This document shows, piece after piece, positions 1 to 9,708 of a DNA stretch of 64,000 nucleotides. The position numbers and the translations under genes are program-made. The stretch's first letter is position 1; each line of letters begins with the position of its first letter. Below the pieces are notes generated by a model that was given only the letters and a program-made list of their open reading frames with translations, made no database searches and was not told the origin of the DNA. This stretch comes from Orychophragmus violaceus (lineage: Eukaryota; Streptophyta; Magnoliopsida; Brassicales; Brassicaceae): positions 76,379,581 through 76,443,580 of the forward strand of contig CM058240.1 of assembly GCA_030180135.1 (NCBI GenBank), in the 5' to 3' direction.

Positions 1-1925
1 ACTCATGTATGTGGTCCGATAAGCAGTAATGCCAGAGAAAATTTCCTGTACTTCATTGTCTCTACTGATTACTTCAGTGAGTGTGACTGTGTTCATTTGA
101 TGAAACACAGGTCGGAATTCTTTGATATGGTCGAAAGAGTTCCAGAATGTAGTATAGAATCTGAATGACAGAAGTATTAAGACTCTCGATTAGATCACGA
201 GTGAGAATACTTAAGTCATTGATTGTGTGATCATCTGAATGAGTGTGAAGTAGTTTCACAGCTCATTTCTCCTGAAAACCTAGAGGTGTTTCTGTGAGAA
301 TGAATCAGATCTTATTAGAAATGATAAAAGATGAGTCACACAAATCTTCCATGATATTCTTTAAGAATAACGCTCTAGAAATATCTAAGTTTACGCTGAA
401 ATAGTTCCACCAATATCAGTTGAAAGACACCACGTAAATGTGGATTGGAATCGATCCAAATTCGTCTTTACTGAGTATTTGTAGTTGTGCTACTTCGCTG
501 GTTGTCCTAGGGAAACCAAGGCTTGTTACTTTTACGTCCATTCTGTTTTCTAAGAAGGGAAGTTACTTTCCAAGAAGAACAGTGGGAGTAAAAGTATAAC
601 TCGAAGAAATTCGAGAATTACAGGAGGCTGCTCAACCTGTTGAGGGAGAGCAGTGGATGGATTTACAGATTTCTGTAGAATCTACACCTGTAAAGCCTGA
701 AATTCGCAGATCTGAATGAATCAGTTACTAATCCGAGAGTGATTTCTCGTCATTAGTTGAACCTGATGATCATTGAAAGTTCGCATGATCTGATGATTAT
801 TGAAAGCGACGAATCTGCGAAATTCAAAGAAGCGAAAGTGAGCCCGGACTCCGAAAATTACACTATGTGTAAGTTAGCTTCATTGATCCATTCATGGATG
901 GAAGCAAACATGTCGGAGTTGGAATCTTCGTTCTGTTAAAGTAGTCAAGGTTTTGACTTGAACAGGAACGAAGTGGAACTATGCGTTTACTAAAAGATAA
1001 GTGGGAGCAATATTGCATTTCTCATAGTGTATGTCGATGACATACTGATTCTCGAATATAACGTCCCAATGCTGCAGTCGGTAAAGGACTGGATTGGGAG
1101 TTGGTTTTATGATTGACATGGGTAAAGCCACGTAGTTCTTGGATTTTGGATCTAAAGATAGAGATCCAAAAGAGCTGGTAGGACAAAGTCAGAATTCTTG
1201 AATTGATAAAGTCCTACACGTAATCAGCAATCCAAGAAGGGTTTTATGCCAATGTCACATGGCAATTCATTAAGCAAGATACAGTGTCCTGCGATATCTG
1301 CTGAGCTTAAATGCATGGATAGGATTCCATATGCGACGGCAATTGGATCTATCATGTATGCCATGACACGTACTTGTTTTGATGTTGCTTTAAAGTTAAG
1401 CAAGACAAGTAAAGACCAGTCAAATCCAACAAAGAATCACTGGATTGCCGTAAAGAATATCCTAAAGTATTTGAGGAATACTAAGGATAGGTTCTTGATT
1501 TACGGAGAAAGTGAGGTGCTACAAGTCGATAGAGTCTGAAAAGCAAGTTTCCAATAGACAAAGATACTTCCTGGTCACAGTCCGGCTATATCTTGTGTCT
1601 ATCTGGCGGTGCAAGGCACTGTAGCTGACTCCATGACTTAAGCTGAACATTTCGCAGCTTGAGAAGCAGCGAAAGAGGTTGTTTGGATAGAAGAGTTCAT
1701 CACTGAACTAGATGTGATTCCCAGCGTAGTTGAGACTAGCTGCACATCAGAGGTCCAAACACCTTGAGGATAGGTATAACCTATTCCGCGAGATAAATGA
1801 CAGAGGTGTTAAGTAGATAAGCAAGTTTCATCGAATGAGAACGTTGCTAATCTATTAACAAAGCCACTCCTTATGCCTAAGCACGAGTCGCGGACTGTAG
1901 CTGTAGGATGAGTGAAATTAAGATA
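1..1925 (+). pseudogene. copia A1 pol remnant (integrase, reverse transcriptase, RNase H)
   Basis: The first 110 bases translate to a degraded copia integrase core (compare the HTDVCGP and FTDDFSRYG stretches in copia G). Bases 1030-1041 keep the reverse-transcriptase catalytic box YVDD. Bases 1246-1539 give 97 aa of the conserved linker before RNase H, and traces of RNase H follow to about 1925. The frame is broken by many stops and indels. Several lesions recur in A2: a TGA and a TAG near 1537-1555, and a deletion in the RNase H segment near 1610 that removes the codons between GGA and TVADS. No functional polymerase can come from this copy. Confidence 0.85.
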
Positions 1926-2740
1926 TAGTCTTAATTTCAGTGGGAGTTTGTAAAGGGCTTTACTTAGTTATTTTGAACGGTTCATGAAAACATAATATTT
2001 TATGTTTATGAAATCTAATGATTTCTGGATTATTTTAACTGTGATATAAATAATCGTTCCAAAATGATTCATGTCATTATATATGGGCCATCGAAGTACA
2101 TGAGTAGACTTGATCCTGAAACCCCATATTTAACGAAGTGACATAAATCATAGTGTCCATAGTCGAAGGTTGTTGAAATTGGAACACCAACAACCTGTCG
2201 AGACTAGATTGTGTTGAGACTTATGACCAAGTTTCGAGGGGTCATAGATGCGCGGCATCAAAGTCGACACATAGGTATATGTAGGGGAGCATATGACCGG
2301 ACATGGCCCGCTGATGAGAAACTCTGCAAGATATTAATATCTGTGTCATAAGAAGTTCTCATATACGACTATAGAGTATAGTCCTTAGACCTGAGTTCGC
2401 ATGCATGTGGCTGCACATGGAGTAATGCGCTTTGATCATTGTCTAACGCTGTTTCGTAACTGGGAGCTATACGGACCTTGGTTGGGTGTATTATGAATTG
2501 TGTAGTTCATAGTGATGGAACAAGATGGGATTTGTCCCTGCCGTTTAACGGAGGTAATATCTCTAGGCCAATCGGAGATTTGATAGCTGGTAAGAGAATG
2601 GCCATTCCCAAACGGACTTGCCCAAGTCGTTTGCATTGTCAGTATCAAATCTGGTCCGATAAACATGGTCTGGCTATATAAGGATGACACGCATCTTGCC
2701 TTATGCCAGATCGAGATATTGAGACAAAAGGATTAGGGAA
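1926..2740 (+). other. 3' noncoding region of copia A1
   Basis: No coding potential is recognisable here. The stretch matches, in reverse orientation, the DNA between the pol remnant and 3' LTR of A2 (about 26541-27300), so it belongs to the element. Short ORFs on both strands near 2436-2690 recur at 26575-26829 in A2 only because the DNA is homologous; they resemble no protein family. Confidence 0.75.
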
Positions 2741-2826
2741 TGTAGGATTCCAGTACAATCTGAAGATTGTTGGGAATGTCCTTTGTAGGATTCCAGTACA
2801 AGTGGGAGATTGTTGGGAATGTCCTG
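2741..2826 (+). repeat. 43-bp tandem duplication of polypurine tract and LTR start (A1)
   Basis: Two consecutive 43-bp units begin at 2741 and 2784. Each runs from GGATTCCAGTACAA through a purine-rich stretch to ATTGTTGGGAATGTCC, which is the first part of the LTR. Only the second unit has the better tract, AAGTGGGAGAT, directly before the LTR at 2811. The first unit therefore carries a false LTR start. The same arrangement is present next to the 3' LTR of A2. Confidence 0.8.
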
Positions 2827-3478
2827 AAATCTACCGTACTATCTCTAGAAAGTATGATAAGTGTCGAGATCAGACATAAGTCATAAATACTGGGTGATCA
2901 TGATGGCTTGCTAGAGTCCGCTCTTGATCTATAAGTTTAGGACTTATTACCAGTATTGTATGATCCCAAAGGGTCACACACCATAGCTAACAGGAAAGTT
3001 AAATGGAATTAATACGGTAAGATGCAATGGCATTTACTGTATTGGATCAGAGAATTGGGCCAGACAAAATGTAGGCTTTTGTCTAATTTGTGTCTTGGGC
3101 CCAAAAGATTAATGAGCCATTAGTCTAATGACTTGGGCCCATTAATGAGATATAAGAGAATTAGAAAGCCCTAAAGAAATTAGCAGTCTAGCGATTTTTT
3201 CTGTTTTTGGCGTCATCTCTCTCTCTCTCTTGATCTCTCTCTCTGATTCTTCCAGCTCTTTGGTCTAGCAGCCGTCCCGTGCTTGTAAGAGTGTGGATAC
3301 ACGAGGAGGAGCCGATTCTCATCAGCTCTAATCTGATCTCGACATTACAATCATTCCGCTGCAAAAGGTAATGTCCAGGTTTGTTTTATGATTCAGTTAC
3401 AAGAACCTAGATCTGTTTAAGGATTTGTGTTAGGTTGTAATTGAGAATTAAACCTTGAATAAACACCATAATCCTTCA
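2811..3478 (+). repeat. 3' LTR of copia A1
   Basis: 668 bp, starting TGTTGGGAATGTCC and ending CATAATCCTTCA, the TG...CA ends expected of an LTR. It is homologous along its length to the A2 LTRs (reverse complement) and to the A3 LTR at 61930. It contains a CT-rich microsatellite near 3215-3245, the counterpart of the GA tract in A2. It lacks the paired CGATCG palindromes found in the other copia LTRs of this window. Confidence 0.92.
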
Positions 3479-3794
3479 TTGGCTCCATGAAACTTAGCCA
3501 ACAGTCACCTCACAATCTAGTCTCTAACGGTTGTCAGTGTCCCAATTCTACAACCTCGACTAGGGACAAAATAATTTATTAGCTTATAGGGTTTCATGAT
3601 CAAGTCCTCAACTTGATGACCTATAACATGTCATAAACTTATTTTGGGACCATTATTTAGATCACAATAAATAATGCTGAAATCAAATTTCATTAAACAC
3701 TTCTAAAAGAATGTTTACAAGAGCATCTTATTATAACTAAAACAAAACTAAAACTCCCACTAGAATCAAGATTACATCTTAAGATCTCTAATGC

Positions 3795-6700
3795 CTACAG
3801 CGGTCGTATGACTCTCATGGGGAGTGACTTAGTCAGAGGATCAGCGACATTCTCGTCTGTCGGAACTCGGCTGATCTTCACATCACCTCTATTGACGATA
3901 TCACGAATTAGGTGATATCTTCTCTCCACGTGTTTGGACTTCTGGTGTGACCTGAGTTCTTTCGCCTGAGCAATGGCTCCATTGCTGTCACAAAATAAAG
4001 CCACTGGCTCCAAGATACTAGGAACCACACCAAGCTCAGTCATGAACTTCTTAATCCAAACAACTTCCTTTGACGCTTCTGAAGCAGCAACATATTCAGC
4101 TTCCGTTGTGGAATCAGCTACGGTATTCTGCTTAGAGCTCTTCCAGCTCACTGCACCGCCATTTAGACAGAAGACATATCCAGATTGTGATCGGAAATCG
4201 TCTCTGTCCGTCTGAAAACTCGCATCGGTGAATCCATTCACCACAAGTTCTTCACTTCCTCCATACACAAGGAATTTATCCTTAGTATGTCTCAAATACT
4301 TGAGAATATTTTTAACAGCTGTCCAGTGAACTTCACCTGGATCAGATTGGTATCTACTCGTCATGCTTAACGCGTAAGCTACATCTGGACGAGTGCAGAG
4401 CATGGCATACATAATAGATCCTATTGCAGAAGCATAAGGAATCCTATTCATGCGCTCTCGCTCAGCAAGTGTCGTCGGACACTGCTTCTTGCTGAGACTC
4501 ATGCCATGAGACATCAGTATGAAGCCCTTCTTGGAATCTTGCATCCTGAATCTGTGCAACACCTTATCAATATAAGTGTCCTAGCACAATCCAATCAGCC
4601 TATTCAATCTATCTCTGTAGATTCTGATTCCAAGAATGTACGCGGCTTCTCCCATGTCTTTCATGGAAAAACAACTTCCAAGCCAAGTCTTGACAGACTG
4701 AAGCAACGGAACGTCATTCCCGAGGAGGAGTATGTCATCGACATACAGTACAAGAAACACAATTTTGCTCCCACTAGTCTTCTTGTAAACACATGGTTCT
4801 TCTTCATTCTTGATGAAACCAAATTGTTTAACTGATTCATCAAAACGAAGATTCCAACTCCGTGATGCTTGCTTCAATCCATAAATGGATTTATGAAGCT
4901 TGCATACCATCCCAGCTTTCTTAGGACCGACAAAACCCTCAGGCTGTGTCATATACACATCCTCTTCCAGAATACCATTCAGGAATGCAGTTTTGACATC
5001 CATTTGCCAAAACTCATAATCATAATGAGCGGCAATTGCAAGAAGAATCCGAATGGATTTAAGCATAGCGACTGGGGAATAGGTTTCATCATAGTCAATA
5101 CCATGAATTTGCTTGAAACCTTTAGCCACCAACCTCGCTTTGTAAATCTGTACATTGCCATCCACGTCAATCTTCCTTTTGAAGATCCATTTACACTCAA
5201 TGGATTTTGCACCATTAGGTAAATCGACCAAGGACCATACTTGGTTTTCTGACATGGATCCCATTTCGGACTTAGAGGCTCCAAGCCATTTTTCGGAGTC
5301 CGGGCCCATCATTGCTTCCGCGAAGGTCGCTGGTTCGTCATTATCAATGATCATCAGATCATTTGAATCGGTCACGAGAAATCCATAGTATCTCTCGGGT
5401 TCGTGACGGATCCTTCTGGATCTGCAAACTTCAGGCTCCACAGGTGCCGGTTCCACATAACTTTGTGGATCCAGCTGCTGCTCTTCCTCAATAGGATGAG
5501 TAGCTTCCTGTGCATCTTGAATTTCTTCAAGATGTACTTTACTCCCACTGTTTTTCTTAGAGAGAAACTCCCTCTCAAGAAAAGAACAGTCCCGAGCAAC
5601 AAATACTTTGTTCTCAGATTGGTTGTAAAAGTAGTATGCCTTGGTTTCCTTAGGACAACCAACGAAGTATCATTTATCTGATTTGGGTGCAAGCTTGTCA
5701 GAGATTAAACGTTTGACATAAGCTTCACAACCCCAAATCCTCAGGAAAGACAGACTAGGAACATTCCCAGTCCACAGTTCATGTGGTGTCTTTTCCACAT
5801 ATTTAGATGGTACCCTATTTAGTGTAAACGCAGACGTTTCTAGAGCGTATCCCCAAAAGGATAATGGAAGATTAGAATGACTCATCATAGACCGAACCAT
5901 ATCCAATAAGGTTCGATTTCTCCTCTTTGACACTCCATTCCATTGGGGTGTACCAGGAGGAGTGAGTTGTGAAATAATTCCACACTCGCTCAGATAGTCG
6001 CTGAATTCTTGACTCAAGTATTCTCCTCCGCGATCCGATCGCAGAATTTTGATACTTTTGCCAAGTTGGTTCTGTACTTCATTCTTGAATTCCTTGAATC
6101 TATCAAAGGATTCTGACTTGTGTCTCATCAAATAGACATAGCCATACATACTGAAGTCATCAGTGAAGGTAATGAAGTACTTGTAATTTCCTCTGGCAAC
6201 AGTACTCATCGGCCCACATACATCAGTATGAATAAGGCCCAATAAGCCACTGGCCCTTTCATTTGGTTTGTTGAAAGGGGCTCTAGCCATTTTGCCCACC
6301 AAGCAAGATTCGCATTTCTCACATGATTCAAAATCAAATGAGCCCAAAAGCCCATTTCGATGGAGCCTTTGGATGCGTTTCTCATTGATATGGCCCAAAC
6401 GACAATGCCATAAGAAAGTCGGGTTTTCGTCATTGGAATTAAACCGCTTTGTATTTATGTTAAAGTTAGGCATTTCTTGGTCTAATACATATAACCCATT
6501 TTCTAATGGGGCGCTACCATAAAACGTACCATCACGATTAAAAGAACAAACTTTATTCTTAACAGCAAAATCAAAACCTTCCAAATCCAAAACGGAAACT
6601 GAAATTATGTTTCTGCTAATCGCAGGTACAAAGTAGCAATTATTCAAAATTAAAACCATGCCCGAAGGTAAGGACAACTCGTAGGTTCCTACGGCCAGTG

Positions 6701-7727
6701 CAGCAACCTTAGCTCCATTCCCGACCCGTAGCTATACTTGTCCTTTCTTCAGCATCCTACTGTTTCTTAGTGCCTGCACATCAGTACAAATGTGAGCACC
6801 GCAGCCGGTATCCAATACCCACGAAGTAGAACGAGAAGATATAACATTAATTTCGATAACATAAATACCTGAATCAGACGCATCATACGTCTTTTTCAGC
6901 TTCTTGTAATCTTCCTTGAACTTCTTGCAGTCTCTCTTCCAATGCCCCAACTGCTTGCAGTAGTTGCATTTATCCTCAGGAGAAGGCCCGGATCTGGGCT
7001 TGGGCTTGGGCTTGTCTTGACTTTCAGTCTCGACAACCTGGGCCTTTCCCTTGTCCTTCTTCGGTTTCTTAAACCTTTTACCCCCTTGTACCATCAGGAC
7101 ACTGGGAGTAGCCTTCTTGAGATCTGGCTCTGCTGTCTTCAGCATACCGTGCAACTCAGTCAATGTCTTAGTCATGTTTTGCATGTTGTAGTTCATGATG
7201 AACTGATCAAAACACGACGGCAAAGACTGCAGAATCATGTCAGTGGCTAGCTCCTGGCTAATGGCACAGTCCAGTTTCCCCAGGTTATCAATGTAACCCA
7301 TCATTTTAAGGACATGAGGACTTACTGGACTGTCCTTAGCCAGCTTGCAATCCATGAGAGATTTAACCGTCTGGTATCTCTCTGTGCGAGCTTGCTCCTG
7401 AAACAAAGCTTTCAGGCTGTTAATCATCTCAATGGGTAACAACACGTTCTCATATTGCTTCTGCAACTCAGAGTTCGTAGTCACCAGCATTAGACAATTA
7501 ACATCTTTGACATCCGCTGAATGCTTATCCCAAGCATTATTTTCTGTCTGCGGAGCATTGGAACGTGGCCTCTCGGGGAGAACTCTTTCAAGGACATATT
7601 CCTTGTTCTCCTGCCTGAGAACTATTCTCAGGTTCCGATACCATTCCAAGAAATTAGATCCATTTAACTTGTCCTTCTCAAGGACGGATCTTAGTGAGAA
7701 AGTGTTGATGTGATTTGAGATAGACAT
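3795..7727 (-). pseudogene. copia B gag-pol polyprotein, three nonsense codons and a C-terminal frameshift
   Basis: One frame runs from the ATG at 7727. It carries a Gag domain, a CCHC zinc knuckle at about residues 254-267 (CNYCKQLGHWKRDC), the protease motif VLDTGCGAH with Asp near residue 306, the HHCC finger and DDE core of integrase, reverse transcriptase with YVDD (complement of 4733-4744) and RNase H. The frame is stopped three times: TAG at about 6729-6731 after KKGQV, TGA at about 5667-5669 where C has a Cys codon, and TAG at about 4578-4580 for a Gln. A 10-bp deletion near 3815, relative to C, shifts the last residues. The start is chosen because C, G and A2 begin at the equivalent Met. 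Stops aside, the frame is unusually well kept. Confidence 0.92.
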
Positions 7728-8368
7728 AGCTGTAATTCAAAAAGGTTGATTTTAGTTATAATGCTCAAGAAATGAGAATTCTTATCTAATAAGAAGAACT
7801 CGCATTGTATTCAAAACTATGTTTCCTCAGATGAATACAATGAGCCAAGATCCTCAGATTACTAAAATTCGAGTGGGCGACTCGCCGTTACTCAAACTTC
7901 AGTCATCTAGGTAAGCAAATCATTGCTAATTGTACCCAGTACAACTCCTGGTCGTGGATAAGACAAACTATGTTTAATCCACTCTGATGTCTCTGGGCCC
8001 AGAACTTCTGACAGCCCAGTCAAGTAAAACCAATCTCTTCTGTCTTGTGATCATTAATAGTTGCACTGCAAATCTATCAATGATCACCTGCATTTCTTAT
8101 GTTGCTGTGGACACCAAGGACTCCAAGGATGTCCAACAACAACACGAGTCGTGACAGTAGACGAGATCGGGCAAGACATCAAGATCACTTGATATTTAGT
8201 TGAGGAAAGGAACTATTTAATCTTGATGCATATCCAATATACATCCAAGAATTTATTAATTTATTTAAAACATTCAGTTTTAATTAGTTTAGATTCATCT
8301 ACAACTTTTAGGATTAAATTGTTATGGTATATGCAAATATGCGGTCCAACCAGCATATCTGCGAATGT

Positions 8369-8909
8369 CGTGTCGATCGATGCCTACTAAGGGCATCGGT
8401 CGATGCAACTAGAATTAAACCGTTCTTCGATAACCGGTCAAACCAGATCGAGTTTACATTACCGATTCAATCCAATTGAACCGGTTCGGTTTAATAGTCC
8501 ATGTCGATCGTCACACACTGTGTGTCGATCGACATGACCAAACCAGAACCAATTGGTTAATGAAATTAACCGAGCGAGATAACCGGTCAATCCAATTGAA
8601 CCGATCTATCTAATCGCATTGCCTGTGTCGACCGACACACCCAGTGTGTCGATCGACACAGCGGGAATACAGGTACTCGATCTCAGATCGAAACCCTAAA
8701 ATTATTTGCGGATTTTCGCCTTGTGTCGACCGACACACGCTTTGTGTCGATCGACACTTTGCGACAAACCCTAAAATTTATTGCGAGTTTTCGCTCTGTG
8801 TCGACCGACACACGCTTTGTGTCGATCGACACCCTGCGACAAACCCTAAAATTTTACGTTTTTGTTTCGCGGCGTGTCGACCGACACACGCTTTGTGTCG
8901 ATCGACACA
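8369..8909. repeat. Array of 21-bp-spaced CGATCG palindrome pairs in the B leader
   Basis: Six pairs of the 16-bp palindrome TGYRWCGATCGWYRCA or close variants. Core centres (middle of CGATCG or CGACCG) are 8507.5/8528.5, 8631.5/8652.5, 8729.5/8750.5, 8804.5/8825.5 and 8880.5/8901.5, each 21 bp apart. The first pair, 8376.5/8399.5, is 23 bp apart. In the last four pairs the left member has the variant core CGACCG and the right member CGATCG. The last three pairs sit in units of about 75 bp that also share a CGACAAACCCTAAAA segment. Confidence 0.9.
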
Positions 8910-9054
8910 GTGCGATATCAATAGTATCATCGTTTTCAACATGAACAAAATCCGAGATTAACATTCAATAAAACGATTTTAACAGGCAAAATTCAATCCA
9001 ACAATATCAAGTTTCGAAATAATTTCACCAGATTCAATAGCTAAACCCTAACAC

Positions 9055-9066
9055 GCTCTGATACCA
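9055..9066 (-). other. Primer-binding site of copia B (initiator tRNA-Met)
   Basis: On the - strand this reads TGGTATCAGAGC, the standard plant initiator tRNA-Met primer site. It lies one base inside the 5' LTR, which fixes the orientation of the element. Confidence 0.92.
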
Positions 9067-9067
9067 C

Positions 9068-9708
9068 TGTTGGATCCCACTGGATCTAGGGTTTGCTATA
9101 TTGAATGAAAAACCAACCTCGTTCTTACCTTTCTGGCAGCGGAATTGAGATGGTGAACGAGATCAGTGGAGCAACGCAAACGCCTTGCCTCTACCAGATA
9201 CACACGCACGCTCGCTGGAAACGGGATGCTAGTGCCGGATCAACGGGAATCGATTCTCTCTGGTGTTTCTACTGTTTCTATCAAGAAAAGTGGACTGCCG
9301 CAGTGTTTAGGTCAAAACTTACTTGTTATATTCGACCTAAAACACAATTAACGGGCCAGACTTAATCAATTCTTAATTCGAAAATCCTTTCGAAAAACCC
9401 GAACTGTGTCGATCGACACACAAGCTGTGTCGATCGACACAACACCTTTTTATCGATTATAATGTGTATCCAATACACATTAATATGATCATTACCATAA
9501 TGATCATTCCCATGTCGTAGCTTCCAGTTTGCTTAGGTGTGTGACCCTATAGGATCATATAGTACTGGTAGTAAGTCCATAACTTACAGATTGCAAGAGA
9601 CTTCTAGCAAAACATTGCAACCGCCCAGTACTATACGAATGTCTGATCTCGACACACAACTATCATCAGGAGTGAGCACAAGTGTGATTTCAGGACACTA
9701 TCCCAACA
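9068..9708 (-). repeat. 5' LTR of copia B
   Basis: 641 bp with TG...CA ends. On the - strand it begins TGTTGGGATAGTGTCC and ends GGATCCAACA. It is homologous along its length to both LTRs of C. A perfect pair of TGTGTCGATCGACACA palindromes lies at 9405-9420 and 9426-9441, centres 21 bp apart. Confidence 0.93.

Larger units (their letters stand above)
1..3478 (+). mobile_element. Ty1/copia retrotransposon A1, right part (5' end outside window)
   Basis: Partial LTR retrotransposon of the A family. It enters the window inside the integrase region, continues through decayed reverse transcriptase and RNase H, a 3' noncoding region and a polypurine tract, and ends with a 3' LTR at 3478. The element is inserted in the 3' noncoding DNA of copia B: B-type sequence resumes at 3479 and can be followed in the same order in element C from about 15890. 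It is colinear, in opposite orientation, with A2 at 25784-33108. The left LTR and the left target-site copy lie outside the window, so the insertion cannot be closed by a TSD. Confidence 0.9.
7728..9067 (-). other. 5' leader of copia B with palindrome-pair array
   Basis: Untranslated leader between the primer site and gag, about 1.3 kb. It includes AACCGG-rich DNA and, at 8369-8909, a series of paired CGATCG palindromes. Short ORFs with repeated VDRH or SIDT peptides at 8644-8961 are translations of that array and should not be read as genes. The leader is colinear with that of element C (20156-21421). Confidence 0.75.
3479..9708 (-). mobile_element. Ty1/copia retrotransposon B (3' LTR lost to window edge beyond A1)
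   Basis: A - strand copia of the same family as C. In element order it has a 5' LTR at 9708-9068, a tRNA-Met primer site, a long leader, a gag-pol polyprotein at 7727-3795 and 3' noncoding DNA down to 3479, where A1 interrupts it. The rest of its 3' end must lie left of A1, outside the window. On the right it is joined to a LINE at 9709, cutting the LINE reverse-transcriptase domain; AATGG at 9709-9713 would be one copy of its target-site duplication. Confidence 0.9.

Noticed and set aside
2436..2690. Overlapping ORFs on both strands, repeated at 26575-26829
   Set aside because: Both lie in homologous 3' noncoding DNA of copia A copies and have no protein signature; the repeat is explained by the element.
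4506..5681. Plus-strand ORFs across the copia B polyprotein
   Set aside because: Shadows of the - strand coding frame; similar shadows recur in C and G.
8620..8910. Possible CRISPR-like array (short palindromic repeats with spacers)
   Set aside because: The repeats are 16-bp paired palindromes within plant LTR elements, spacers within a pair are only about 5 bp, units are few and homologous to other leaders, and no cas genes exist.
8644..8961. ORFs with repeated CVDRHTL or SIDTL peptides, looking like a repeat protein
   Set aside because: They are translations of the palindrome array in an untranslated leader; similar peptides arise in several frames and both strands.
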